Below the pieces are notes generated by a model, which ran no database searches, was not told where the DNA came from, and worked only from the letters and a program-made list of their open reading frames with translations. Positions 45,637 through 54,490 of a stretch of 64,000 nucleotides of DNA are shown in pieces (the first letter of the stretch is position 1; each line of letters starts with the position of its first letter). This DNA comes from Fructilactobacillus carniphilus (lineage in GTDB: Bacteria > Bacillota > Bacilli > Lactobacillales > Lactobacillaceae): assembly GCF_024029675.1 (NCBI RefSeq), contig NZ_CP097121.1, positions 620,001-684,000 on the forward strand, read 5' to 3'. A program made the position numbers and the translations under genes.

Positions 45637-47346
45637 TTAATTATTCTGGGCTTTATTCTTGTAATAATTGTCTTCGATTCGGTTAAAGGCACCCGGTTCA
45701 ACCTGATCCAAAGCGTTGGCAATCGTCGCAAGGCTATCCTCGTACCGATAGTCCTGTTCAAACTGCTGCTGAGCCTTATGAATGGCGGCTGCCATTGCCG
45801 GGTTCGTTGCTGCATAACGGTTCGCATACTGAATCACTTGTTCCGCTAATAACGACTGGTCAATCAAGTCACTGGTCTTATCCTGAAGTTGATCACGATC
45901 GTGCTTGATTTGTTCCAACTGCTTTTGGACGTCATCCATACTAATTTTAGCTTTGTTCATGGTGGCTTTCAAATGTTGCACTTCTTTAGAAACCATTTCA
46001 AAGTACTCGGCGTAGTCTGCAGAGACCCCAGGCAAGTTCAGGTTTTCAACCCGACGATGAATGGCATGTAACTCGGCAGTTAAATCCTCTAAAGTCTGTT
46101 GCGCTTGCTGCTCTTCCTCACTTAAATCGGCAATCGAATCATTCAGCGCCCGTTGCTTCTTTTCAATGTTCGTCAAGGATTGCTGGAATTGTTTCAGGTC
46201 TGCCGCAATTTGGGAGTAAATGGCCTGGTTTTCTTTGATCGTCTGGCAGTCGTCCTGGTACTTTTGGTTAATCAAACTAATCTGCTCTTGGAGCCGTTCG
46301 GTGTTTTCCACTTCTCCATGTTCTAATGAATAATTATGGCTCAACCGTTCTAATTCATCCGCGAGAGTTTGATTTTGCTGCAAAGCATGCTGAATAAAGC
46401 GACCAATCACATCAAGCTGTTTATCAACGAACAGCCGGGCTTTCATTTCCGTTTCCAACCGATCATAAAGGTCGTTAATCCGCTTTTCAATTTCATTATC
46501 TTGTTCTCTTACGAAACTCAAATCAAGGTGTTTAATGTTTTCTAAGTTATCCTGAACGGCTTGCTGCAATTCTTTTAGGGTCACCGAAAAATCATCATCC
46601 GCAAAGCAAAATCCTTCTGCCCGTGATTTGGCATACGCTGATTCAATTTCTTGCAGCTGGTTCACAAACTGCTCGTGGTTTAACTGATACAGTTCTGGAA
46701 TGGACTCCATCTTTTGCTCTAAAGAAGTCGTAGCTTGCTTCAAATCCCCTAGCATGGCTTCTGCATTCTGATGGTCACCACGTTGGGTTAACGCCGAAAA
46801 GTCTGCAAAGGTATCTTCAATTGATGAAAGTTGTCCTTCCAGCGCATCAATCGCTGGTCCATACTTGCTATTATCATTTAACAAGGTCTTGCGCAGTTTT
46901 CGATAATTAGTTTCTAAATCAACCACGGCTTGTTGGTGGGCCTGTTCCATTTTCTGAATGTTCGTGAGGGTGGCTTGCACCTGATCTAAATCGGTCGCAG
47001 CCGCTTCCAGCTTAGCGTGGGCTTGATCAACGTCATCACGTGTCTGTAAGAAATTAACCCCCTTGGCATCCTTTTCAGCAGCCGTTAAACTCTGGGACAC
47101 ATCCGGAAATTGGGTTTGTTGGACGTTCTGATATTTTTTTTGGGCTTCCTGAAACTTAGTTAACGAGTCCCCCGTTAACGTCAGTTGTCCCACCGCTTGT
47201 AATTGATCCGTGAGCGATAAATTTTTCAATCGCGTCAATTCAAGGTTCATAGCTTTAGCTTGCTTTAATTGGGTTCGTTGGTACACCACAACGGCAAGAT
47301 AAATAATAATGATAATAACTATAATCCCAATAATAACGTTTAGCAT
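45637..47346 (-). CDS. ezrA: Septation ring formation regulator EzrA
   Basis: A 569-aa protein with an N-terminal membrane helix (residues 2-24, Ile/Val-rich) and a cytoplasmic spectrin-like array of coiled-coil repeats over the rest, ending with FNRIEDNYY. EzrA restricts FtsZ rings to midcell and links division to wall synthesis. Length and topology fit the family. ATG at 47346 after GAAGGTC. Transcribed divergently from rpsD, its usual partner in Firmicutes, from an extended -10 promoter. Confidence 0.92.
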   Translation of the reverse strand: MLNVIIGIIVIIIIIYLAVVVYQRTQLKQAKAMNLELTRLKNLSLTDQLQAVGQLTLTGDSLTKFQEAQKKYQNVQQTQFPDVSQSLTAAEKDAKGVNFLQTRDDVDQAHAKLEAAATDLDQVQATLTNIQKMEQAHQQAVVDLETNYRKLRKTLLNDNSKYGPAIDALEGQLSSIEDTFADFSALTQRGDHQNAEAMLGDLKQATTSLEQKMESIPELYQLNHEQFVNQLQEIESAYAKSRAEGFCFADDDFSVTLKELQQAVQDNLENIKHLDLSFVREQDNEIEKRINDLYDRLETEMKARLFVDKQLDVIGRFIQHALQQNQTLADELERLSHNYSLEHGEVENTERLQEQISLINQKYQDDCQTIKENQAIYSQIAADLKQFQQSLTNIEKKQRALNDSIADLSEEEQQAQQTLEDLTAELHAIHRRVENLNLPGVSADYAEYFEMVSKEVQHLKATMNKAKISMDDVQKQLEQIKHDRDQLQDKTSDLIDQSLLAEQVIQYANRYAATNPAMAAAIHKAQQQFEQDYRYEDSLATIANALDQVEPGAFNRIEDNYYKNKAQNN

Positions 47347-47408
47347 GATTTTCGACCTTCGCCTAATTTAGATTTATTAACTAACTGTCACTCTCACAGT
47401 CTCTTTGG

Positions 47409-47418
47409 ATTATACCAT
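47409..47418 (-). promoter_or_regulatory. ezrA extended -10 promoter
   Basis: TGG-TATAAT on the minus strand (TATAAT at 47409-47414), about 60 bp before the ezrA start codon; the -35 is weak. Confidence 0.55.
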
Positions 47419-47468
47419 AATCACCGCAAAGAAAGCAGCCTCTCTCCCTAGAAAATCAGCTGCTCCCG

Positions 47469-47497
47469 TTGACAAGTCTGCATATTCCGGCTAGAAT
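47469..47497 (+). promoter_or_regulatory. rpsD promoter
   Basis: TTGACA (47469-47474), 17 bp, TAGAAT (47492-47497). Transcription would begin near 47504, leaving a leader of about 170 nt. Confidence 0.8.
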
Positions 47498-47503
47498 GGA
47501 GCT

Positions 47504-47676
47504 TGTGTAAAATAATGCAGCGGTACACGGTAAGCTCGTCAACATGTCTTTGCTATCTTGAATAGTTTAATTAGTAACCCACCGGCTGCTAAGGTGAAAG
47601 TTCTGAGAGACATGCACGAATACTAAGTGTACATTTGGTTATTTTACTCCAAAATTATTTTATTGGAGGATTTATT
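47504..47676 (+). ncRNA. Structured leader of rpsD, probable S4 autoregulatory element
   Basis: Three long-range pairings can be drawn: GCAGC(G)GGT-like 47517-47524 with ACC(G)GCTGC 47581-47589; CATGTCT 47543-47549 with AGACATG 47608-47614; GTACAC 47523-47528 with GTGTAC 47627-47632. The first crosses the second, so the fold is a pseudoknot. Free S4 is known to repress its own mRNA through a pseudoknotted leader in Bacillus and E. coli; that it does so here is inference. Confidence 0.6.
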
Positions 47677-48282
47677 ATGTCTAGATATACTGGACCAAGT
47701 TGGCGAATTTCTCGTCGACTCGGCATTTCTTTATCAGGTACTGGTAAAGAGTTACAACGGCGTCCTTATGCACCTGGTGTTCACGGTCAAGGGCGGCGTC
47801 AAAAACTTTCTGAATACGGTGTTCAATTACGCGAAAAGCAAAAGATGCGTTACATGTACGGCTTAACTGAACGTCAATTTTACTCCTTGTTCTTAAAGGC
47901 TGGTAAGATTCGTGAAGGTAAGCACGGTGATAACTTCGAAATTAAGTTGGAACAACGGCTTGATAACGTGGTTTACCGCTTAGGTTTAGCTACGACGCGG
48001 CGCCAAGCTCGTCAATTAGTTAACCACGGTCACATCACGGTCGATGGCAAACGGGTTGACATTCCTTCTTACGAAGTTGAACCTGGTCAAGTAGTTGGCG
48101 TTCGGGAAAAGTCTAAGAACCTCGCCATCATCAAAGAAGCAGTTGAAGCAGTGGTTAGCCGCCCTACTTACGTTTCCTTTGATGCTGACAAGTTAGAAGG
48201 TTCCTTAACTCGGCTTCCTCAACCTGACGAATTAAATGCTAACATCGACACTTCCTTAGTGGTTGAATTCTACAACCGTTAA
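47677..48282 (+). CDS. rpsD: 30S ribosomal protein S4
   Basis: A 201-aa primary 16S rRNA-binding protein. N-terminus [19 protein letters not shown], then an S4 RNA-binding domain with [19 protein letters not shown]. The N-terminus lacks the zinc-binding cysteines, so it is the zinc-free form. Start is the ATG at 47677 after TTGGAGGA; longer frames are leader sequence. Monocistronic with a long structured leader and its own terminator, and divergent from ezrA. Confidence 0.98.
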   Translation: MSRYTGPSWRISRRLGISLSGTGKELQRRPYAPGVHGQGRRQKLSEYGVQLREKQKMRYMYGLTERQFYSLFLKAGKIREGKHGDNFEIKLEQRLDNVVYRLGLATTRRQARQLVNHGHITVDGKRVDIPSYEVEPGQVVGVREKSKNLAIIKEAVEAVVSRPTYVSFDADKLEGSLTRLPQPDELNANIDTSLVVEFYNR

Positions 48283-48292
48283 TCAGTGGTTC

Positions 48293-48328
48293 AAGAGCAC
48301 CCTCTACTGGAGGGCGCTCTTTTTTTGT
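48293..48328 (+). terminator. Terminator after rpsD
   Basis: AGAGC-A-CCCTC pairs with GGAGGG-C-GCTCT over a TACT-type loop, followed by T7. Confidence 0.88.
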
Positions 48329-48381
48329 TACCATCAACTTGATGATACAATAAGAAATAAGATTAGAAAGGAGCACTAAGC

Positions 48382-48834
48382 ATGCCAAACGAAAATAACG
48401 TCCAAGATCGTCTGGACCAAGCTATGAACGGGGGCACGCCCCAAATCAATCCTGATGAGCAACGCCAATACCTCGGAACATTCCGCGAACGAGTCGCCCT
48501 GGTCGTCTCCGTCAGAGAAGTTGGTAACGATGCCGCCATCAAGCAGGTCCGACAATTATTAGAACAACATTCTAACTACAGTGTATTAATAAACGGTAAC
48601 CTAGATAGTGCGCTCCAAAGCCCTTACCTTAAGTTAGCCGGTGAGTTACACGCCAAGTTTACCCTTAAAAACAACGCTGACTACGGAACCGCTGCTGATC
48701 AAGCGGCCGTTGTAATTGCTGCTCCGAACGCCATCAACGTGGAATCAATTGCGTTTCATGCCCCTGCTCCGCAACCAGAGGAACCACAAAAATCTGGCCA
48801 TCAATCCTTTTGGCAGCGCCTGTTCCATCATTAA
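48382..48834 (+). CDS. YueI family protein (DUF1694)
   Basis: A 150-aa cytosolic protein. The start PNENNVQDRLDQAMNGGTPQINPDEQRQYLGTFRERV and the VLINGNLDSALQSPYLKLA block are characteristic of DUF1694/YueI. The C-terminus ends with a short Trp/His-rich tail. ATG at 48382 after AAAGGAG. First of a plus-strand run with rarA. The function is unknown; some members are stress-related in Firmicutes. Confidence 0.82.
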   Translation: MPNENNVQDRLDQAMNGGTPQINPDEQRQYLGTFRERVALVVSVREVGNDAAIKQVRQLLEQHSNYSVLINGNLDSALQSPYLKLAGELHAKFTLKNNADYGTAADQAAVVIAAPNAINVESIAFHAPAPQPEEPQKSGHQSFWQRLFHH

Positions 48835-48854
48835 ATCATTAGACCGAGGCTTTT

Positions 48855-50153
48855 ATGCAAAAACCACTCGCATATCGGATGCGTCCCACTAAAATTGAAG
48901 AAGTCGTAGGTCAACCAGACCTCGTTGGCCCCGGCAAAATTATTAATCGGATGGTAAAAGCTCACTTATTATCATCCATGATTCTATATGGTCCTCCAGG
49001 AACCGGGAAAACCAGTATTGCGAGTGCCATTGCTGGTTCCTCAAAATACGCTTTCCGCTCTCTAAACGCTGCCACCGATACCAAAAAAGATCTACAAATT
49101 GTGGCCGAAGAAGCTAAGATGAGTGGTACCGTGGTGTTATTGTTGGATGAAATTCATCGCCTTGATAAAACCAAACAAGATTTTCTTCTCCCCTTACTAG
49201 AAAGCGGACAGATTATTTTAATTGGCGCGACGACTGAGAATCCGTACATCAATATCAACCCAGCCATCCGCTCACGAACTCAAATTTTCCCAGTTCATCC
49301 GCTTACTAGCGCAGATATTGAAACGGCCATCGAACGATCCTTACATGATGCAGAACGGGGACTTGGGAATGAGCCGGTCGACCTTGATTCAGCTGCATTG
49401 CATTTTCTTAGCCATCGTACCAATGGTGATTTACGTAGTACTCTGAATGCCTTAGAGTTGGCCGTCCGTTCGACTCCCAAAACTAAGGGCAGAATTCACG
49501 TCACGCTTAAAGACGTTGAGGCTTGCTTGCAACAGCAGGCTCTAACCCAGGATAAGGACGGTGACGCCCATTATAACGTTCTCTCCGCCCTGCAAAAATC
49601 CATTCGGGGTTCTGATGCCAATGCGGCGTTGCACTATGCAGCCCGGCTAATTGAGGCCGGAGATTTAACCTCCCTCATCCGTCGGTTAATGGTAATCGCC
49701 TATGAGGACGTTGGCCTCGCCAATCCACCGGCCGCCGAACGAGCGGTCACAGCCGTGCAAGCCGCTGAACGAGTGGGATTACCCGAAGCCCAAATTCCCC
49801 TGGCCAACGCTATCATCGAACTTTCGCTTTCTCCTAAGTCCAACTCAGCGATGGCTGCGATGGCCGCTGCGCTAGAAGACGTTCGTTCCGGTAACTACGG
49901 AGAAATTCCTCTTTACCTTCGGGATGCTCATTTCAAAGGTGCTAAGGAACTAGGCCACGTCGGCTACCAGTATCCCCACAACTTTAAAAACGGTTGGGTC
50001 AACCAACAATATCTACCCGATCAGATTAAGGATGCTCAGTACTACCAACCTAAAACGACTGGCAAAATGGAACGCGCCTACGCTGAACAGTACCAAAAAT
50101 TACAACAAGCTCAGCATCAGGACCAAACTTCCAAGGAGGATCATCATGATTAA
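48855..50153 (+). CDS. rarA: Replication-associated recombination protein A (MgsA/RarA AAA+ ATPase)
   Basis: A 432-aa clamp-loader-like ATPase acting at stalled forks. Walker A GPPGTGKTSIA, Walker B LLLDEIHRL, sensor GATTENP and the C-terminal tetramerisation domain (RDAHFKGAKELGHVGYQYPH) are complete. ATG at 48855 after GAGG. The 3' end overlaps the next gene (ATGATTAA), which suggests coupling. Confidence 0.96.
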   Translation: MQKPLAYRMRPTKIEEVVGQPDLVGPGKIINRMVKAHLLSSMILYGPPGTGKTSIASAIAGSSKYAFRSLNAATDTKKDLQIVAEEAKMSGTVVLLLDEIHRLDKTKQDFLLPLLESGQIILIGATTENPYININPAIRSRTQIFPVHPLTSADIETAIERSLHDAERGLGNEPVDLDSAALHFLSHRTNGDLRSTLNALELAVRSTPKTKGRIHVTLKDVEACLQQQALTQDKDGDAHYNVLSALQKSIRGSDANAALHYAARLIEAGDLTSLIRRLMVIAYEDVGLANPPAAERAVTAVQAAERVGLPEAQIPLANAIIELSLSPKSNSAMAAMAAALEDVRSGNYGEIPLYLRDAHFKGAKELGHVGYQYPHNFKNGWVNQQYLPDQIKDAQYYQPKTTGKMERAYAEQYQKLQQAQHQDQTSKEDHHD

Positions 50154-50427
50154 TCTCTTAGCATTACTATTTGCCCTACTCCTAGCTGGAAATGGGCTGT
50201 ACTTTCTCCTTCACCAACAGCGCTCGTTTCTCCTTTTTCACCCGGAGGAGAATCCAAAATTACAACGCATCCTGAAAATTAGTGGGATTTGCTTGCTAAT
50301 TTTGGCCGGGTTAACCGTGGGAGCCATTTTGCTTAACAACACTCCCCTTCTGGTTATTGCGCTAGTCGGTGGCTGTTTGGGTTGTTTAATTCCCGAACTA
50401 TTGTTAATTCCCTTTATGAACCGTTAG
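50146..50427 (+). CDS. Small integral membrane protein downstream of rarA
   Basis: A 93-aa protein with three hydrophobic stretches (about residues 1-18, 44-62 and 66-86). I choose the ATG at 50146 (MINLLALLFALLLAG), seven bases after AAGGAGG; it overlaps the rarA stop by eight bases, so translation is coupled. Similar short membrane proteins follow rarA in lactobacilli, but I know no function. The longer frame from 50032 is inside rarA and is rejected. Confidence 0.75.
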   Translation: MINLLALLFALLLAGNGLYFLLHQQRSFLLFHPEENPKLQRILKISGICLLILAGLTVGAILLNNTPLLVIALVGGCLGCLIPELLLIPFMNR

Positions 50428-50503
50428 ACCCTACTATTTTTCAGAAAGAGCGTTAAAATAAAGTTGATTAGATGGTTTACAAATCTAAATGAGGTGATTG
50501 TTT

Positions 50504-50992
50504 ATGTTACAAGAATATCGCAACATCCTAGTTCCCGTTGATGGTTCTTACGGTGCTGAATTGGCCTTTGAAAAGGCCGTAGCCATTGCCAAACGAAATG
50601 AATCTCACTTGCATCTCGTTCATGCCATTGATACGCGGGCTTACCAAGACGTTTCTAGCTTTGATAACAGCATCGTTGATGAAATTACTGATAAAAGTAA
50701 AAAACGACTAGAAAAGTACGTACAGACGGCGCACGAAGCTGGTCTAGAAGACATTGACTATTCGATTGAATATGGTGCCCCTAAAACCATTATTGCCAAG
50801 GATCTGCCCCACGAATTAAACGTCGATTTAATCATCATGGGAGCCACTGGACTGAATGCCGTGGCGCGCTTGTTAATTGGTTCAGTTACAGAATACGTAA
50901 CGAGATCCGCAACTTGTGACGTCTTAGTGGTGAAAACCAACCTTAAAAATGAATTAATTCCCGAACGACAATTAGGAAAACAAAGCAATTAA
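50504..50992 (+). CDS. Universal stress protein (UspA family)
   Basis: A 162-aa nucleotide-binding stress protein. N-terminal ILVPVDGSYGAELAF and the ATP-binding signature G-X2-G-X9-G-S (GATGLNAVARLLIGS, about residues 119-133) place it in the ATP-binding subclass. Start is the ATG at 50504 after GAGGTGA. It is preceded by a small TTAGA/TCTAA hairpin and followed by a bidirectional terminator. Confidence 0.93.
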   Translation: MLQEYRNILVPVDGSYGAELAFEKAVAIAKRNESHLHLVHAIDTRAYQDVSSFDNSIVDEITDKSKKRLEKYVQTAHEAGLEDIDYSIEYGAPKTIIAKDLPHELNVDLIIMGATGLNAVARLLIGSVTEYVTRSATCDVLVVKTNLKNELIPERQLGKQSN

Positions 50993-51001
50993 TAAAACCC
51001 C

Positions 51002-51034
51002 AAAAAATTCCTGGCAAACCTGCTAGGAATTTTT
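51002..51034. terminator. Bidirectional terminator between usp and the XRE regulator gene
   Basis: AAAATTCCT-G-GCA pairs with TGC-T-AGGAATTTT over a 4-nt loop, with T-runs available for both strands. It overlaps the regulator's last codons. Confidence 0.8.
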
Positions 51035-51913
51035 AGGTTGATATATTTGATAAATTTGCTCTAATTTACTGTTATTTTTTAGATGCACCAGTTGATCAGC
51101 TCGTTGCATTAAATGACTGGCAGTCGCTGGTTGTTGCAGGGCTTGAAAACAGGAGGCTTCTAGGTAATACAAATCAGCTAAGCAGTAATACGAATAGTGC
51201 TGCTGCAGATAATTTATTAATAACTGACAGGCAACCTGTGTTTCAGCATGTAGTTGTAACACCAATCCTAAGGTGGTCACGGCCATGCCAAAGCGGACTA
51301 ACGGCAATAATGATTCCACCTTTGTCTGCAACTGCTGCTCTAGCTGTTCCAAAGCCTTGATAAGTGCTTGTTGGGCGCGACGATTGAACTTAAGTTGTTG
51401 GTACGTGGCTGCCTCCCCTAAATGGGCCAATCCGTGAATAAAGGGCTGGTTTGTTGTAGTGGTTTGATAATCTAAAGAGTGATCAAAAGCAATCATCGCG
51501 GCTTCTAAGTTTTTCTCTAACATGAGTTGCAAAAAAACAGAATAGCAATAATAGCGACTCAATAACACGCGTGAGTCCAAATTTTCAACTTTAATGTGCG
51601 CCAGTTGCTGGGCTCCCTGCTTAAATTTAAATTGAAATAATAAACTTTCCAATTCCTGGAGTTGCTGTTCCCCATAGCAATAACGCTGACAGTAGTGTTT
51701 TTCTAGCTCCTGGGGATCAATCCTTAACCGCGTTAAGAGCAACGGGACAATCTCCCATTTAGAAAAACTGGTTGCGTTCTCTAAAGTGCTAATGGTCGTT
51801 TGGGTACAAATCCCACGGGCTAATTCAGCCTGAGATAAATGAATTTGTTGCCGTTTGGTTCTAACTAGGCGGCTCAATTCCGTTAACAACTGTGGAGATG
51901 GGAAGATCAACAT
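51023..51913 (-). CDS. XRE-family regulator with TPR-like C-terminal domain (Rgg/RRNPP-like)
   Basis: A 296-aa regulator. Residues about 9-68 form a helix-turn-helix (VRTKRQQIHLSQAELARGI, then STLEN). The remainder is entirely helical with TPR-like repeats, the architecture of Rgg/MutR/PlcR-type, peptide-responsive regulators, though sensing here is unproven. The ATG at 51913 follows AGAGGAG. It has a strong own promoter and no neighbouring peptide-like reading frame, so a cognate peptide, if any, is elsewhere. Targets could be usp or ddl, but this is a guess. Confidence 0.75.
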   Translation of the reverse strand: MLIFPSPQLLTELSRLVRTKRQQIHLSQAELARGICTQTTISTLENATSFSKWEIVPLLLTRLRIDPQELEKHYCQRYCYGEQQLQELESLLFQFKFKQGAQQLAHIKVENLDSRVLLSRYYCYSVFLQLMLEKNLEAAMIAFDHSLDYQTTTTNQPFIHGLAHLGEAATYQQLKFNRRAQQALIKALEQLEQQLQTKVESLLPLVRFGMAVTTLGLVLQLHAETQVACQLLINYLQQHYSYYCLADLYYLEASCFQALQQPATASHLMQRADQLVHLKNNSKLEQIYQIYQPKNS

Positions 51914-51956
51914 TAATGTGCTCCTCTAACAAATTATCTACGAAAAAATAAGTATT

Positions 51957-51985
51957 ATTATCCTATGTTTCTTGGTGCTTGTCAA
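51957..51985 (-). promoter_or_regulatory. Promoter of the XRE/TPR regulator gene
   Basis: TTGACA (51980-51985), 17 bp, GATAAT (51957-51962) on the minus strand. Confidence 0.75.
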
Positions 51986-51991
51986 TCCATT

Positions 51992-52025
51992 AAAAAATGC
52001 CTCTGGATTTCTCCAGAGGCATTTT
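51992..52025 (-). terminator. Terminator after ddl
   Basis: AAAATGCCTCTGGA (51994-52007) and TCCAGAGGCATTTT (52012-52025) form a perfect 14-bp stem with a 4-nt loop, followed by T residues on the minus strand. Confidence 0.92.
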
Positions 52026-52028
52026 GCA

Positions 52029-53168
52029 TTATTTAGCTTTGTAAACCTTTTTTTGATCCTTAGATTGCAGTGGTTTGAAGTCATGCAAGATGGCAGCTTG
52101 TCGCTTAAACTCATCCTTAGCGAGCTCAATCAGGCGATCAATTAATTCTGTATAACTAATACCGGTTGCTTCCCACAGTTGTGGGTATAACGAGATGTTA
52201 GTAAAACCTGGTAACGTGTTAATTTCACCAAGGTATGGGGTGAAATCTTTAGAAACCAAGAAGTCAATCCGTGCCATTCCCTTTAATTCAAGGGCTTGGT
52301 AAGCACGTAAAGCCATTCGGGTGATTTCTTCACTAACTGGTTGCGGTAGTTCGACTGGAATCGTAAATTGAACCGCGCTAGCATCCACGAATTTGTTGTC
52401 GTAAGTGTAGAAAGCATCTCCGGCTGGGACTTTAATGGCCCCAATCTTGGAAGCTTCGGGGTGTTCATTTCCCAAGATGGAAATTTCCACCTCTTCCGGT
52501 CCTTCAATTGCTTCCTCAACTAAGACTTTCGTGTCGTAGCGTAACGCATCTTGCATGCCTACTTCGTACTCTGCTTCATTTTCCACCTTATGGATTCCAA
52601 TGGAAGAACCCTGTCGGGATGGTTTGATAAACAAAATTTGGGAAGCAAGCTTTTGACTAATCTTTGCGTAACTCCAGTCAGCAACATTTTCCGGCGTCAC
52701 CAATACGTAGTTTGTATTCCGTACACCCGTCGCCGTTAAAATCTTTTTCGTAAAGTCCTTGTCATAGGCTAGTGCCGAGGCTTGAACCCCACTACCAACG
52801 TAAGGCTTTTGTAATAAGCGTAAAAGTCCCTGAATGGTTCCATCTTCTCCAAGGTTTCCATGGATAATTGGGAAAAAGACATCGATCTTTTTCGTACTAT
52901 CCAGATTTAAGATGGGTGCCAACGGCTGCTCACGATCCAATTGGGGGACCACTTCAGCCGCTACCTCTTCTTCTGCTTCTCCGGCAAAAATCCGGTGGGA
53001 AGCCGCATCATCTAAAATAAAGCCATCTTTGGTTACCAAAAAGAGACTTACGTCATATTTATCCTTGTCCATGGCATCAAAAATGTTGTGCGCCGATCGT
53101 TTAGAAACGTCGTGTTCTGAAGAATCTCCACCAAATAATAACGCAATGTGTTGCTTTTTATCTGTCAT
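52029..53168 (-). CDS. ddl: D-alanine--D-alanine ligase family enzyme, Phe type (probable D-Ala--D-Lac ligase)
   Basis: A 379-aa ATP-grasp ligase making the peptidoglycan terminal dipeptide or depsipeptide. Motifs are FGGDSSEHDVS, HGNLGEDG, IKPSRQGSSIG and NTLPGFT. The omega-loop position that is Tyr in D-Ala--D-Ala ligases (Tyr216 of E. coli DdlB) is Phe260 in FYTYDNKFVD. Phe is the known marker of D-Ala--D-lactate ligases in vancomycin-resistant Leuconostoc and many lactobacilli. I start at the ATG at 53168, with GGGAG nine bases upstream; the longer frame has a non-homologous leader. Own promoter (TTTTAA-17-TATACT, 53204-53232) and terminator. Confidence 0.94.
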   Translation of the reverse strand: MTDKKQHIALLFGGDSSEHDVSKRSAHNIFDAMDKDKYDVSLFLVTKDGFILDDAASHRIFAGEAEEEVAAEVVPQLDREQPLAPILNLDSTKKIDVFFPIIHGNLGEDGTIQGLLRLLQKPYVGSGVQASALAYDKDFTKKILTATGVRNTNYVLVTPENVADWSYAKISQKLASQILFIKPSRQGSSIGIHKVENEAEYEVGMQDALRYDTKVLVEEAIEGPEEVEISILGNEHPEASKIGAIKVPAGDAFYTYDNKFVDASAVQFTIPVELPQPVSEEITRMALRAYQALELKGMARIDFLVSKDFTPYLGEINTLPGFTNISLYPQLWEATGISYTELIDRLIELAKDEFKRQAAILHDFKPLQSKDQKKVYKAK

Positions 53169-53240
53169 CTTCTTTTCTCCCATTCGTGTGTTTTGGAAAC
53201 TTAAGTATAACACTTTTTTGCACCAGTTAAAACGCCAAAT

Positions 53241-53266
53241 AAAAAAGCCTACCGCAGTAGACTTTT
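53241..53266 (-). terminator. Terminator after rodA
   Basis: AAAAG-T-CTAC pairs with GTAG-G-CTTTT over a 4-nt loop, then T6 on the minus strand; it begins at the rodA stop codon. Confidence 0.75.
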
Positions 53267-54461
53267 ACGAAAATTGTTTCACGTTACTAAACATCGAATT
53301 CTTGTTATGATACTGCATCGACATAATAAAGCCAATCCCAATCATATTCCCAATCAGAGCGGAACCTCCTTGGCTAATGAAAGGTAACGGAATCCCGGTC
53401 ATCGGGATTAAATCAATGCTCATCCCAATGTTTTCAAACACATGGAACAGGATCATCATAATTACACCTGTCGAAATGTAAGCGTAAAAGACGTTACGAG
53501 TTTGGAACGTCACCTTAATCATTTCATAAATCAGCAGAAAATACAGTAAAATCAGGAGCGTTCCCCCGATGAAACCAAAGTTTTCTCCCACCACGGAAAA
53601 AATCATATCGGATTCACGCACTGGAACGTACACGTGAGACACGTTAAAACCGGTTCCGGTTAATCCGCCTGAACCAATCGCTTTCATACTCTGCCAGAGT
53701 TGGAATCCTTGGTTGCTAGAATCAGAAGCGGGGTGCAACCAGCTATCAATTCTTTCAAACTGGTACTGTTTAAAGCCTAAGTGACCTAAAATCGTTCGGC
53801 CACCGCTAGTGACCACTAACATCACGGCCGTAGTTACTAAGGTTACAAACGCGATAATTCCAGGACCAAGAATTTTCCAGCTAATCCCAGAAACGATGAT
53901 TAACCCACCTAAGATGGCTAAGAACACAACCGTCGTCCCAAAGTCATTTTGTACCTTTAGTAAAATAACGACTGGTAACGTCCAAAGTACCATTTTACCC
54001 AGTAACTTCCAATCACTCCGTACCGTATGAATGGGGTACTCATTATTGTGCGTTGCAATAACGCGGGCTTCCATCAAAATATACGCCGGCTTCATAATTT
54101 CAGACGGTTGAAACGTCAACGGTCCAAAGGCAAACCAACTTTTGGCTCCGGTTTGCACATAATAAGCCCGACTGTACAGAAACAGCACCAGGAACAACAA
54201 CGCAATTCCAAACCAATAAACGTAAGGAGTAATCTTCCATAGTTGTTGGGCGTCAAACTGCATGATTACCACCACGGCAATCGCTCCAATGGCGTACCAG
54301 ACTAACTGAGATACCACGGTTCTTACCACCGAAACGGATCCCGTATCGTGCGAAGCAGCTACGTAAATGGATCCTAATCCCACCAACGCTAACATCAGAA
54401 CACAAAAAATAATACTCCAATCGATGCGATCGTCACTTTGCATTTGTCTTCTTTGAAACAC
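53265..54461 (-). CDS. rodA: FtsW/RodA/SpoVE family peptidoglycan polymerase (RodA)
   Basis: A 398-aa SEDS glycosyltransferase with about ten membrane helices. The signature GPLTFQPSEIMKPAYIL contains the catalytic-region residues. Further on AIGSGGLTGTGF, DMIFSVVGENFGFIGG and GIPLPFISQGGSALIGNM are typical. Its place downstream of mbl supports RodA (elongation) rather than FtsW (division). Start at 54461 near GAAGGAGAG-type ribosome site. Confidence 0.93.
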   Translation of the reverse strand: MFQRRQMQSDDRIDWSIIFCVLMLALVGLGSIYVAASHDTGSVSVVRTVVSQLVWYAIGAIAVVVIMQFDAQQLWKITPYVYWFGIALLFLVLFLYSRAYYVQTGAKSWFAFGPLTFQPSEIMKPAYILMEARVIATHNNEYPIHTVRSDWKLLGKMVLWTLPVVILLKVQNDFGTTVVFLAILGGLIIVSGISWKILGPGIIAFVTLVTTAVMLVVTSGGRTILGHLGFKQYQFERIDSWLHPASDSSNQGFQLWQSMKAIGSGGLTGTGFNVSHVYVPVRESDMIFSVVGENFGFIGGTLLILLYFLLIYEMIKVTFQTRNVFYAYISTGVIMMILFHVFENIGMSIDLIPMTGIPLPFISQGGSALIGNMIGIGFIMSMQYHNKNSMFSNVKQFS

Positions 54462-54490
54462 AACTAACTCTCCTTCATTTAAATCTGAGG

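Noticed and set aside
47627..47866. 79-codon frame overlapping the rpsD start
   Set aside because: It lies in a different frame inside the rpsD leader and gene, with no ribosome site; the S4 frame explains the region.
51914..51951. Short ORF next to the XRE/TPR regulator as a signalling peptide gene
   Set aside because: The only candidate (starting near 51916 on the plus strand) is 11 codons, not hydrophobic and without a ribosome site.
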